Shown here in pieces: positions 16,139 to 24,976 of a DNA stretch of 64,000 nucleotides. Numbering within the stretch: position 1 is the stretch's first letter; each line of letters begins with the position of its first letter. This DNA comes from Candidatus Bathyarchaeota archaeon. GTDB lineage: Archaea > Thermoproteota > Bathyarchaeia > Bathyarchaeales > Bathycorpusculaceae. Location: the NCBI GenBank assembly GCA_026014725.1, contig JAOZHV010000049.1:1-64000 (forward strand), read 5' to 3'. The notes below the pieces were generated by a model. That model made no database searches. It was given only the letters and a program-made list of their open reading frames with translations, and was not told the DNA's origin. A program made the position numbers and the translations under genes.

Positions 16139-16322
16139 TTGTTCAATTCCCCAAGTTTCGTTGCGATGTTTTGATGAGCATGAACACTCGTATAATATAT
16201 AATGTTATTCAATAGCTTCTATATGCAAATAAACGACAGCTAGGGAAAATAAATGAAACACACGTTCAACAATATATGGTGACAAAAGAACAAAATTAAC
16301 TTACAAACGGTTGGATATTTGT

Positions 16323-16658
16323 CTAAAATTTTTCAAGATATTCTTCAAAATTTTTCCTGTCACGCAGACACTGGGGGCAAACGCAACTGAACGGTAGATC
16401 CTTGGTAGTGCATATGTCTTTGTAATTGCACTCTTTACAGGGGAAGTCTCTGCCGCATCGCGTGCAACTCTGCAGGAACACTACTTCTGTGCCCAATATG
16501 CTTTCTATGGTACCCAGTAACTTTTCGATGTTATTGTAGCTTTTGATGGAGAAGATGCCTTCGTTGCGGTCATATTCCAACCCTAGGCGAAGCAGAGTGA
16601 GGAATTTTTCCTTATCAACACGAGGAAGCTTAAACGCCTTACTATTCAAAACCACCAT
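16323..16658 (-). CDS. Small cysteine-rich protein in the rfc operon
   Basis: A 111-residue protein I do not recognise. Residues 1-65 look alpha/beta without cysteines; residues 65-100 hold eight cysteines as CTRCG, CKEC, C, CVCPQC, suggesting two zinc sites or an Fe-S centre. It lies 6 bases downstream of rfcL on the same strand and so is probably co-transcribed with the clamp loader genes. A replication link is inference from position only. Confidence 0.7.
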   Translation of the reverse strand: MVVLNSKAFKLPRVDKEKFLTLLRLGLEYDRNEGIFSIKSYNNIEKLLGTIESILGTEVVFLQSCTRCGRDFPCKECNYKDICTTKDLPFSCVCPQCLRDRKNFEEYLEKF

Positions 16659-16664
16659 GCCTAC

Positions 16665-17903
16665 TCAGAACCTGTTCATTTTTGTTAGGAAATCAACTTC
16701 TTCAGGCGTAAACTTGAACCAATCAGCAAGTGGACTTTTTCGTTTTTTCTGCAAAATTGCTTTTACGAAAGGAACAAAATCATGCTTGGCAGTCTCGATT
16801 GAAACGTGGCATTGAGCGCCAATCTTTGCACAGATGTTGTCTAGTGTGGTTCGCTTGCCCTTAGTCCAAAATAATGTGATGATTCTTATTGGGGGCGAAA
16901 TGAAAGTGAAGGGCTTATACGACTCAGGATTTACCGCGGCAGCCTGCGCTAAAGAGTTATAAAAGTATTTCAGCAGATGCCAATTTTCGGTTCCAATTCT
17001 GCCCCTGAAAACGTCAGCTTGAGACACAAAATCGTAAGCGGTAGCCAACTCCACGGGGTTGGTGTACCGTTTTGGCAAGTTATCGCCAACTGATAACAGA
17101 AAATCGTCATAATCAACGCTTGAGTAACTTAGCAGTCTTGAGGCTTCAGCGATTGATGGCGCAGTGAAAAAGCCGTGCAGTGTTTCATCCATGCTTATGT
17201 CCTTATTTCGAGAACTCAACATCACAGTGTCTTGCAGGGTCAATACATGGTTTTCTTCGCTGAGACTTTGCAGGTCATTTATGGCTGAGCGCACGTCGCC
17301 TTTGCTGTTTTGTGCTATGCGCTCAAGGGCTTCGAACTCTGCTTTAACGTGCTCAAGCAAACAAATTTTCTGCAAAAGAGTAATTATCAGTGGGATTCTC
17401 ACTTGGTGGAACCGCACAAGCAAGCACACTTTCTTTAGCGGGCGAAGTTTGTCGATGTCAGGGTCGTTAGCCGCCATGATTACTGGCACAAGCGATTGCT
17501 CAATAATCTTTAGGATGGCGTTAACGCCGCCTCGGTCTTCGTTGCCTGCGATGCCATCAACCTCATCTAGGAAAAGCACGTTTCCGCCAGTCTTTGTTGA
17601 GCCAGAAAAGTTGTCTAAGGCAACGTATGACGTGGCAGGCTTCGCCACAGCGTTCACAGCTTTTTCCGAGCGGGTGTCACTTGCGTTCATCTCAATTACT
17701 GTAAACCCAAACTCGTTGGCGGTAGCATTAACCAGCGCTGTTTTGCCCACGCCAGGCGGACCATAAAGCAACACAGCTTTCTTGGTGTGCCTCTTATTTT
17801 TCAGCCATTCAACAAAGAGTGATTTAGCTTCTTCGTTCCCAACCACGTCTTCTATTTTTTTTGGGCGGTACTTTTCAACCCACAGTAGGTCATTTCGCAG
17901 CAT
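16665..17903 (-). CDS. rfcL: Replication factor C large subunit
   Basis: A 412-residue clamp loader subunit that with RfcS loads PCNA onto primed DNA. It opens with LWVEKYRPKKIEDVVGN, has Walker A GPPGVGKTALV (about residue 46), Walker B LFLDEVDGI and the RFC C-terminal domain. A typical archaeal C-terminal PIP box is weak (EEVDFLTKMNRF at the end). Its start overlaps the rfcS end by 14 bases, so translation is coupled. Confidence 0.95.
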   Translation of the reverse strand: MLRNDLLWVEKYRPKKIEDVVGNEEAKSLFVEWLKNKRHTKKAVLLYGPPGVGKTALVNATANEFGFTVIEMNASDTRSEKAVNAVAKPATSYVALDNFSGSTKTGGNVLFLDEVDGIAGNEDRGGVNAILKIIEQSLVPVIMAANDPDIDKLRPLKKVCLLVRFHQVRIPLIITLLQKICLLEHVKAEFEALERIAQNSKGDVRSAINDLQSLSEENHVLTLQDTVMLSSRNKDISMDETLHGFFTAPSIAEASRLLSYSSVDYDDFLLSVGDNLPKRYTNPVELATAYDFVSQADVFRGRIGTENWHLLKYFYNSLAQAAAVNPESYKPFTFISPPIRIITLFWTKGKRTTLDNICAKIGAQCHVSIETAKHDFVPFVKAILQKKRKSPLADWFKFTPEEVDFLTKMNRF

Positions 17904-18897
17904 AACTTTCCTCTATGCCTTTCCCAAACTTGGCAAACTGAGCCAAAAGCGCGCTTAACTGGATGTCGCTGTTTGCGCCCTGTGTTAAACGGTAATCATA
18001 CTCGCCAATGATGCCTGACAAGTCAGCCTTCTGTTCTGGGGTGAGGTCGGACATTTTAAAGATTTCCCGTTGAACTTGGCGCACGATTTCTGAGCCTGAG
18101 AAGCCATAGGAGCCCATGATGTCATACATTGTTTTTCTTGCTTCCATAAAATCGCCATACAGCGCCTTGCGAATCATCTTTTGAACTTGCACGGGACTTG
18201 CTTCGCCGATAACTAAAGAAACAGTTTTCTCGTCCACGACGCCTTCCTTGTAGGCTGAGGCTGTTTGTAACGCGTTGATGGCATGTCTCAAATCGCCTTC
18301 CGAATAATCCACAATCCGTTCTGCGGCTTCAGGAAGCAGATTCACGTTTTCTTTTTTGGCGATTGCTTGCAGGTGGTCTTTCATGGCTTGCCTATCTAGG
18401 CGTGAAAAACGGAAAATTGCGCATCGGCTCTGGATGGGTTCAATTATTTTGCTGGATTGATTGCAGATAAGTATGAATCTTGACGTGCGGGAGCCAACTT
18501 CCATGATGCGCCTGAGTGCCGTTTGGGCGGGACCAGTCATCTGGTCAGACTCGTCAAGGATGATTAGTGCGAATGGTATGTTGCCGAAGCCTGAGCGGCT
18601 GTAACGGGAGAAGTCTTTGATGCGGTCACGGACTGTGTCGATGCCTCTTTCGTCGGAAGCGTTTAGCTCAAGCGTGAAGCTTTTCCAGTTTGCGCCGTAC
18701 AGTTCATGAGCGATGCATAAGGCGACGGTGGTTTTTCCTGTGCCGGGGATGCCTGCCAGCAACAGATGCGGCATGGTTTTTGGGTTTCGCATGAACGCTT
18801 TAAGGCTATCTACTATCTCTTTTAAGTCTACGACTTCATCGAGTGTTTTTGGGCGGTACTTCTCCACCCACATAAGTCCTTCTTCATTAGCTGCCAT
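17890..18897 (-). CDS. rfcS: Replication factor C small subunit
   Basis: A 335-residue AAA+ subunit of the clamp loader with MWVEKYRPKTLDEVV, Walker A GIPGTGKTTVA (about residue 48), Walker B LIILDESDQM and the SRC motif IQSRCAIFRFSRL. It is intein-free. First gene of the rfcS-rfcL-16323 transcription unit, overlapping rfcL by 14 bases; pcn at 42.8 kb encodes the clamp it loads. Confidence 0.97.
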   Translation of the reverse strand: MAANEEGLMWVEKYRPKTLDEVVDLKEIVDSLKAFMRNPKTMPHLLLAGIPGTGKTTVALCIAHELYGANWKSFTLELNASDERGIDTVRDRIKDFSRYSRSGFGNIPFALIILDESDQMTGPAQTALRRIMEVGSRTSRFILICNQSSKIIEPIQSRCAIFRFSRLDRQAMKDHLQAIAKKENVNLLPEAAERIVDYSEGDLRHAINALQTASAYKEGVVDEKTVSLVIGEASPVQVQKMIRKALYGDFMEARKTMYDIMGSYGFSGSEIVRQVQREIFKMSDLTPEQKADLSGIIGEYDYRLTQGANSDIQLSALLAQFAKFGKGIEESYAAK

Positions 18898-18989
18898 TAA
18901 GGTAAACCTTCAACAATTATTATTACAATAGGTGCTTTTACTTTACTAATTTATCTTTCCCTGACAAGAAAAAATAGTTTGGCAAGGTA

Positions 18990-19322
18990 TCAGCCGATTT
19001 TGCTTCCTTCAGCAATGTCCTTTTCTGGCTGCAAAACTGTAACGTTTCCTGCTTCGTCTTCAGCGGCTAATATCATGCACTGCGACTCCAGACCCGCCAA
19101 CATGCGCCTCTGCAGATTCAACAAAAAGACGCATTTTTTACCCACCAACTCCTCAGGCGTATAATACTTGAGAAGCCCCGCCACCGCTTGCCTCTTCTCA
19201 CTGCCAAAGTCAACTATTAATTTAATCAGCTTCTTAGATTCAGGGACTTGCGTAGCTTCAATTATTTTTCCTACTCGAAAATCAAACTTTTGGAAATCAG
19301 CAAACGATACTTCTTCAGCCAA
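18990..19322 (-). CDS. tRNA-binding domain protein (MetRS beta/CsaA-like)
   Basis: A 110-residue OB-fold protein of the tRNA-binding domain family: FDFRVGKIIEATQVPESKKL, VAGLLKYYTPEELVGKK and LAGLESQCMILAA are the typical strands. The domain occurs as the C-terminal part of methionyl-tRNA synthetase or as a stand-alone chaperone-like CsaA protein; here it is free-standing, most like the separate MetRS beta subunit of many archaea. It is 33 bases downstream of endonuclease V on the same strand. Confidence 0.9.
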   Translation of the reverse strand: MAEEVSFADFQKFDFRVGKIIEATQVPESKKLIKLIVDFGSEKRQAVAGLLKYYTPEELVGKKCVFLLNLQRRMLAGLESQCMILAAEDEAGNVTVLQPEKDIAEGSKIG

Positions 19323-19355
19323 TGTTTAACCCTCAAGCGGATAGTTACTGAGCTT

Positions 19356-20024
19356 TTAGATATTTACTTTGCTTTCACTGGCAAGCTGTATGCGTTGTTG
19401 AGTCGCTAACTTGTGAGCTTGAATTAGCGGCTCTGGGATTCGGTTTTTTGCGCAGTGCTTTACGATTCGAACTGAGGTCTCTAAGGATACCATGTGACCG
19501 ACGCTAACGTAGACGGGTTTGGCACCCTGCTTGGTTGTTACTGCTTCGCCGATGACTTCGCTATTGTCAACCAAAAAAGTTCTCCCGCCCTTCTCAACTG
19601 GCGTGCCAATCAATCTGCTCTTTGCCGCACCCACAGTCGGTTTGCCTATTACAAGCCCAAGGTGACTGGCGAACCCGCACCTATACGGATGCGCTAAGCC
19701 TTGCGCGTCAACTAAGAAAACGTCAGGCTGAATCTTTAGCCGCTGGATGGCTGACACTGCAGAAGGGATTTCTCTAAAAGACAGCAAAGTTGGAACGTAG
19801 GGCATTTTCACTTGGCGCACCGCAACTTGGGCTTCCAAAAGCTGCAACGACTCATAATCTAAAACCACTACTGCTCCAATGCCCGCATTGTCCACGTATG
19901 AAACGTCAACGCCGCCGACGGTCTCCAACTTTTCTGGTAGTCTGTCTTCACGGATAATCTTCTTTGATAAGCAAACTTGGATTTCGTGAGCTTTTTTTAC
20001 TGAAAAATTCGTCAGTTTGGGCAA
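19356..20024 (-). CDS. nfi: Endonuclease V
   Basis: A 222-residue nuclease that cuts next to deaminated adenine (hypoxanthine) in DNA or RNA. The catalytic acids are visible: Asp in GGVDVSY, Glu in SFREIP and Asp in LVDAQGLAHPYRCG; the wedge PYVPTLL precedes the Glu. Full length. It lies 9 bases after the translin gene, and both may act on unusual nucleic acids. Confidence 0.95.
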   Translation of the reverse strand: MPKLTNFSVKKAHEIQVCLSKKIIREDRLPEKLETVGGVDVSYVDNAGIGAVVVLDYESLQLLEAQVAVRQVKMPYVPTLLSFREIPSAVSAIQRLKIQPDVFLVDAQGLAHPYRCGFASHLGLVIGKPTVGAAKSRLIGTPVEKGGRTFLVDNSEVIGEAVTTKQGAKPVYVSVGHMVSLETSVRIVKHCAKNRIPEPLIQAHKLATQQRIQLASESKVNI

Positions 20025-20033
20025 TTCAAGTGC

Positions 20034-20693
20034 TTAACTCTTTTTTTGCTTCTTACGCTTAGTCGTGCGTTTGGCTGATTCAACTCTTTTTAGTTGATCC
20101 TCAAGTGACTTTCTGCGTACTTCAAGCGTTATGTCACCGCGGGTATTCTCTATTATTCTTCGGGCAATGTCTGATTTATGCCTGAGTCCCGGCACAAGCA
20201 TGTAAGCCTCATCCAAAGCCAACAACTGCATGAAAACTTGATCCATAATTTTAAGGCACTCTTCGCCTGCTTCCACCTTGCCTTCACGCAAATTATCCAA
20301 TGCTAAGCGTCGGTATTCGCCGATTACATCCGCTAATCCCAAAACGTAATCGACAGATGGTACATGTATCTCTGAAGGCGTCACAAAACGGCCTTCCTTG
20401 ACAAGCATCAGAAAAATGTTAGCCTCCGAATACTCTTGTAGGGCAGCGCTAAACATGCCTCCGTAAATAATCTCAGGACACTCATCAGCTAATTTTTGGA
20501 GGTTTGAGATCATTTCTTTAGCGCTCGCAATCATTTCTTGTGCGTCTTTGATTCTTTTTTGATGAATAAGCAAAATCGCCTGCTTTGAAAGGCTCGTGGC
20601 TTTCCGCATGCTTTCATGCGTTTCGTCACGAACCTTGTTTTTCTCCACCAGTTCCTGTTTTACTTCTTGAATAACTTTTTCTAAAGCTGCCAA
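20034..20693 (-). CDS. Translin family protein
   Basis: A 219-residue, almost entirely helical protein of the translin family, which in eukaryotes and archaea forms octamers that bind single-stranded DNA or RNA; some archaeal members act as RNases. Visible are the charged first helix, the EYSEANIFLMLVKEGRFV region and DYVLGLADVIGEYRRLAL. The very basic C terminus (residues 205-219) may add nucleic acid binding. It is upstream of nfi in the same direction. Confidence 0.92.
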   Translation of the reverse strand: MAALEKVIQEVKQELVEKNKVRDETHESMRKATSLSKQAILLIHQKRIKDAQEMIASAKEMISNLQKLADECPEIIYGGMFSAALQEYSEANIFLMLVKEGRFVTPSEIHVPSVDYVLGLADVIGEYRRLALDNLREGKVEAGEECLKIMDQVFMQLLALDEAYMLVPGLRHKSDIARRIIENTRGDITLEVRRKSLEDQLKRVESAKRTTKRKKQKKS

Positions 20694-20759
20694 AACAACA
20701 CCACAAAGTAAGGTAATTGAGCTGTTATTTATTTCAATTTCTTAAATGCGCTCTGTTCT

Positions 20760-20951
20760 TTAGCGTTTTTCTGAGTTGCCCCACTTTTCAACCAGTAGTT
20801 TCCTGTCGCCTAATTCGAAGCTTACCTTGACGAAAATTGTGTCTGAGCCTTTAAAGGGAAACATGCTGTCTTCTGCCAAGTCTTTTGGCAAATAGACAAG
20901 GTACTTGCCGTCTTTTCTTCGAAAGAGGCGTCCTTTTCCTTCGCTTACCAT
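20760..20951 (-). CDS. Small conserved-type protein of unknown function
   Basis: A 63-residue protein with beta strands (RLFRRKDGKYLVYLPKDL, then TIFVKVSFELGDRKLLVEKW). It looks like a small beta-barrel or AbrB-like fold, but I do not recognise the family. It stands alone on minus between translin and taw1 with an ATG start and an adjacent promoter-like AT-rich stretch. It could bind DNA or RNA; there is no evidence beyond fold impression. Confidence 0.6.
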   Translation of the reverse strand: MVSEGKGRLFRRKDGKYLVYLPKDLAEDSMFPFKGSDTIFVKVSFELGDRKLLVEKWGNSEKR

Positions 20952-21018
20952 GGTAGCAACCGCTCATTGAAAGGGACTAGATTGTATATAAGTTTTATCT
21001 GAACTTTTCAAACGATAC

Positions 21019-22023
21019 TCACATAGCACTAACTTGTATCGGCTTCTTTAACCTGCTCAGCAATACAACACGGCTCTCTGGCGCTTCATCAATAACACTG
21101 TACCCAGTTTTCTTTGATAGCTGTTCGGCGAAAGCCCTGACTTCCTTGTGCATGGGCATGCTGTCAAACACTAACCGCAGATTGCTAAAGCCAATATGCA
21201 TGTAAGCTTTTGCTTCGATGTATGTTGGATTAGCCTTTTCAACAAGTTTAGCGTACTCATCAACCAAGTCCATATTGTGCTCTTTCACCAACGTCATGCG
21301 GGTCACGGTGGGGCAACGGAAACTCTGCAACAAACCAAGTGTCTCATTCAGCTTAGCCCAAGCATTTGGGAATTGCGGTCTGCAAACGCGCTTGTACACT
21401 TGCTCGTTTGGAGCGCAGACGGAAATGTAGAGTTGCGTGGGCTCTTGGCTTAGCTTTGAAAGTTTACTGGGCAGGGTACCGTTTGAAACCAGAAAAGTTG
21501 TCAACCCTTTTTGGTGGAATGCGCGGATAAGTTCACCCAACGGTTCATAGAGCGTAGGTTCACCTGTCAAACTAATCGCAACTTGATTGGGTCGGTGGGC
21601 TTCTTGAAACTTGCGCCAATCCGTCTTCTCATTGCCCTTATAACCGCTAATAATTTTCTCCTGTGCCCTAAAGCAGCCCTCAACAATCTCCTCAGGAGTA
21701 TCCTTGTTAGGGTTCTTCATCTCGTCCCATGTAACGCCTAAGTCCCCGCTCTGTGCCCTCCAGCAAAACAGGCACTGCTGCGTGCAGTAATAGAGCGAAG
21801 GTGTCATCTGGATGCAACGGTGTGATTGGATGCCGTAAAACTTCTGTTTATAACATGGTCTATTGTTAACGATGGATTCGTAGAGCCACTTGCACCGCTT
21901 AACCGCTGAATGCTTACCAACCAAATGGTATTTTTGCTTTTTTAATGCGCATGAAAGCGAAGAGAAAGGGGTGTTTTCCACAGGTTCCACCGAAATTCTA
22001 GTAGACCAAAGAAAAACAGACAT
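21019..22023 (-). CDS. taw1: tRNA 4-demethylwyosine synthase
   Basis: A 334-residue radical SAM enzyme that condenses pyruvate with m1G37 of tRNA-Phe to give 4-demethylwyosine. It has the Taw1 pattern: GIQSHRCIQMTPSLYYC, the radical SAM triad CTQQCLFC, the extra CxxxxxxxC region and SLTGEPTLY. The substrate m1G37 would be made by the Trm5-like enzyme at 24977. The start with TTG or an earlier codon is uncertain by a few residues. Confidence 0.96.
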   Translation of the reverse strand: MSVFLWSTRISVEPVENTPFSSLSCALKKQKYHLVGKHSAVKRCKWLYESIVNNRPCYKQKFYGIQSHRCIQMTPSLYYCTQQCLFCWRAQSGDLGVTWDEMKNPNKDTPEEIVEGCFRAQEKIISGYKGNEKTDWRKFQEAHRPNQVAISLTGEPTLYEPLGELIRAFHQKGLTTFLVSNGTLPSKLSKLSQEPTQLYISVCAPNEQVYKRVCRPQFPNAWAKLNETLGLLQSFRCPTVTRMTLVKEHNMDLVDEYAKLVEKANPTYIEAKAYMHIGFSNLRLVFDSMPMHKEVRAFAEQLSKKTGYSVIDEAPESRVVLLSRLKKPIQVSAM

Positions 22024-22156
22024 TTAAAAATCGCTATGGAAATAACCCATTTTGCGCTTTAGAAATGGCGACTTGTTTTCGGGTTCAAGTATGTATAAAC
22101 GATTAAATGGTAAGGTTTAAAATCCTCTCTTAGTTTATCATGAGCATTACAAGAAG

Positions 22157-24289
22157 ATGGCTATCTATTTAGGAGAGCAAAGTGGTTTGAATAACAAAAT
22201 TGTTGCCGTTACCCTCATGCTTTTAATAGCGCTCGGCGCTGTGTTCTTGCCTCTTCAGGTCCTCGCACAGAGCTCAACCATGAGCGTATACATATATGAA
22301 CTCAAGCCAGACGACGCAAGCGGAGTAGTAGGCAGTAGCGGTAGCATTCAAGGAAGCATATACACCAGCAACGGCGCCTACCAACTTTTATTCGGTAAAA
22401 CTGTTATCGTAAGCGGCGCGGCTGAAGGATATTACGTCAATACAAGCTTCACCGTGCCAGAAGTTCCAAGCGGTACCTACGCGTTAACTCTAAGAGATGT
22501 TGCAATAAACGTTAACTACACCAAACAGTTCACGGTAAAAACAAGCTACGCCATAAACGCTGTTCCATCAACATTGCAGGAAGGAGGCAGCCTCAAATTA
22601 AACGTCAGTGTTTTAGGAGGTCAACCAAGCACTCAATATGGTGCTACTATCACAGTTAAACTTCCCAGTTCACTGGGCACCACATATACTCAGACGGTTT
22701 CCTTGGGAACCGCAAACATCAAAGGAACTGCGAATGCTCAAGTTAACTATCCTGATAATAGTTTTTCGCCTGATGGCTCCCTCACTGACTATGCAGGAAC
22801 CTACAACATCTACTTTAACCAATCAGACTCCAGTGCGCTGGCTGAAAACACGTTCACGGTTAACTTTCTTGATTTAACCTCATATCACAGAGGCCAAACC
22901 GTAAACATAAAGGCAACAGGGTACCAGCCTAATCAAGCCGCAACGCTAACCGTAACCAACACCAAGACAGGTTCAACTCTTGCCACCGAGTCTGTCACCG
23001 CTTCGGCAAGCGGAGTAATCAGCACCTCATGGGTAGTTCCAGCCCAAGCAAGTATTGGCGAATACACCCTAAAAATAGTGGCGGAAGGCACCCAAAAGTC
23101 AATACAGGACTCACAAACTTTCACGGTTCCAGGGTACGCCGTCAAGGTTCAGACCACAAGTTTATCGGGGAACCCTACACCTGACATCGAGGTCAAAGCA
23201 CTAGACTACTCAAGCCAGAACACGTACAATGCAACTACCAATGCGGAGGGCACAGCAAGCTTTCAACTTGAGAAAGGTCCTCACCTTTTGACTGCCTTTT
23301 GGAACGGCGTTAACGTTGGAGAAACAAACGTAACCGTCACTGGCGAAGGCACCTTCAATTTACGGTGCCAATTAACCGACCTTAAAATTACAGTTAAAAA
23401 CACGCAGGGTATTGCAATGCCCTTTGTCGACTTAAATATAAAATACAATTATCAAACAACAACTATCGGATCAAAAACAGGCAATGCCACCGGACAAACA
23501 GGTCCCTCAGGCAGTTACTACTTAAAGTCAACGTTAGCAGGAGCAACATACACGGTGGAAGCTTCGCTCTATGGGCAAGTTTTCAATCCAAACAACAACA
23601 CCTTCGCAAATCTTCCAACTCAGGCAACGGCAGAAATCATAATTACCTGTCCAGATGAAAACGTAACACTCAACGTAATCGGCTACAGCGGAGAAGCAAT
23701 TCCTCAGGCACGTATAGAACTTGTTGAATTAACAAACGGGTTATTCTACGCCGCAACAACAGACAACTCTGGCACAGTCAGCACGCAGGTCACTTTCGGC
23801 ATGTATCGCGCTCGCATCTACAAAAACAACATCTTAATCAACGAAACAACCATACAAGCCTTCAGCACAGCCCAAAAACAAATACATTGCACCCTCTACG
23901 GCATCGAAGTTTCAGTCTCAGTTGTTGACTTCTTTGGTGGAGCCATATCAAATGCCAATGTTACATTAAACGGTCCAGAAAACGAAAGGTTCTCGGATAT
24001 GACCAAGAGTAATGGCGTGGCAACATTTAGCAACATAATAGGCGGAGACATGCAGATAATAGCTTGTGCTCTTGGAAGCCAAGATTACCAAGCCATAACG
24101 TTAACTATTGATAAGCCAACTACCGTGCAACTGAAAATAGACAAATTCGTTGCTTTCGGCTCATGGTTAATACCCGTAAGTTCCCTGTTCACAGTAATAA
24201 TCATACTAATCGGTATAATATTGCTAGCTTTAGTGGAGATATACAGACGAAGAAAAACCAAGCCTTCCAGCAGCGAAACCCCCGCCTAA
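22157..24289 (+). CDS. Large surface protein with Ig-like and carboxypeptidase-regulatory-like repeats
   Basis: A 710-residue extracellular protein. An N-terminal signal segment (residues 13-38) ends near VLAQSS; the ectodomain is Thr/Ser/Asn-rich with many N-x-S/T sites, several beta-sandwich repeats (residues 100-330) and carboxypeptidase-regulatory-like folds (residues 330-665, for example ANVTLNGPENERFSDMTKSNG). One C-terminal membrane helix (about residues 672-697) is followed by a basic tail. It is probably a cell-envelope or adhesin-like protein. No PGF-type archaeosortase signal is seen before the helix. Confidence 0.82.
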   Translation: MAIYLGEQSGLNNKIVAVTLMLLIALGAVFLPLQVLAQSSTMSVYIYELKPDDASGVVGSSGSIQGSIYTSNGAYQLLFGKTVIVSGAAEGYYVNTSFTVPEVPSGTYALTLRDVAINVNYTKQFTVKTSYAINAVPSTLQEGGSLKLNVSVLGGQPSTQYGATITVKLPSSLGTTYTQTVSLGTANIKGTANAQVNYPDNSFSPDGSLTDYAGTYNIYFNQSDSSALAENTFTVNFLDLTSYHRGQTVNIKATGYQPNQAATLTVTNTKTGSTLATESVTASASGVISTSWVVPAQASIGEYTLKIVAEGTQKSIQDSQTFTVPGYAVKVQTTSLSGNPTPDIEVKALDYSSQNTYNATTNAEGTASFQLEKGPHLLTAFWNGVNVGETNVTVTGEGTFNLRCQLTDLKITVKNTQGIAMPFVDLNIKYNYQTTTIGSKTGNATGQTGPSGSYYLKSTLAGATYTVEASLYGQVFNPNNNTFANLPTQATAEIIITCPDENVTLNVIGYSGEAIPQARIELVELTNGLFYAATTDNSGTVSTQVTFGMYRARIYKNNILINETTIQAFSTAQKQIHCTLYGIEVSVSVVDFFGGAISNANVTLNGPENERFSDMTKSNGVATFSNIIGGDMQIIACALGSQDYQAITLTIDKPTTVQLKIDKFVAFGSWLIPVSSLFTVIIILIGIILLALVEIYRRRKTKPSSSETPA

Positions 24290-24319
24290 ATTTGCCCCCT
24301 TTACTAGAAAAAAGTTTAT

Positions 24320-24688
24320 ATGGCAACTAAAGGTCATAAACAAAAGACGAGGAAACAACAACCCATAGATTTTGATTATGGCATTGAGGTGTACCTATTG
24401 GCTCAATCAAAAGCTTGTTCCCCAAAATGTCCATCTTTTAAATGCGCTAAAAACTCAGCATTCTACCGAAGAGATAGCATTTGGTGCAATTGGACAGAAG
24501 ACGTGTGCAACGTCGCAAACTGCACCTATTCAATGTGCATGAAAAGACGCTTATTGCCCGGCGGAATCTGCGGCGAAACTGTGAAACGGAAAACTGTTGA
24601 AAAAGACATAGAAGATGACTTCTTAGGTGAATCAGTGAAGCTTAAAGGAAAGGCACTGCGGAAACTCGGCGACAAAGAATTTTACTAA
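24320..24688 (+). CDS. Cysteine-rich protein of unknown function
   Basis: A 122-residue protein with eight cysteines between residues 33 and 84 (CSPKCPSFKC, C, CNVANC, C, C) flanked by lysine-rich ends. It does not match a zinc finger I know; metal or Fe-S binding is likely. AAAGTTTATATGG places a TATA-like stretch so close to the ATG that transcription must begin farther up or the start is later. It follows the surface protein by 30 bases and may be co-transcribed with it. Confidence 0.65.
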   Translation: MATKGHKQKTRKQQPIDFDYGIEVYLLAQSKACSPKCPSFKCAKNSAFYRRDSIWCNWTEDVCNVANCTYSMCMKRRLLPGGICGETVKRKTVEKDIEDDFLGESVKLKGKALRKLGDKEFY

Positions 24689-24736
24689 ACTTAAGTGAAC
24701 AAAAATTCCCGTGTACTATACACGGTTTCCTATTTC

Positions 24737-24898
24737 TTATTTCGATTGAACTCTCTTGACAACTGGCGGTTTAACTTTCTTTAAAATCCTATAACCGCAA
24801 ATGATGCATTTGGTTTCTCCGCCACGTAGTTCCAGCTCTTCAGATGGCACTCTTGAGCCACAACGCATGCATTCATAAACAATTCCTGTTCTTTCCAA
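24737..24898 (-). CDS. rpoP: DNA-directed RNA polymerase subunit P (Rpb12-like)
   Basis: A 53-residue zinc ribbon subunit of RNA polymerase: YECMRCGSRV, then TKCIICGYRILKKVKPPVVKRV, a pattern diagnostic of RpoP. I choose TTG at 24898 because a TATA box (TTTAAAA at 24934-24940) lies about 27 bases before GGAAGAGGCG, which is its ribosome binding site; the longer frame to ATG at 24949 would begin before that promoter and exceed the family length. It is divergent from the Trm5-like gene. Confidence 0.93.
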   Translation of the reverse strand: MERTGIVYECMRCGSRVPSEELELRGGETKCIICGYRILKKVKPPVVKRVQSK

Positions 24899-24933
24899 CG
24901 AAACGCCTCTTCCTACAAAGAAAAGCATTTTAC

Positions 24934-24940
24934 TTTTAAA
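24934..24940 (-). promoter_or_regulatory. TATA box of rpoP
   Basis: TTTAAAA on the minus strand, with expected transcription start near 24910, fixes the rpoP start at 24898. Confidence 0.5.
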
Positions 24941-24976
24941 CATTTCCAATACCTTAACATCAAAGAGGATGCATAC

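Noticed and set aside
22157-24289. Target of the archaeosortase at 49052
   Set aside because: The C-terminal membrane helix and basic tail fit an anchor, but no PGF-type or other recognised signal precedes the helix.
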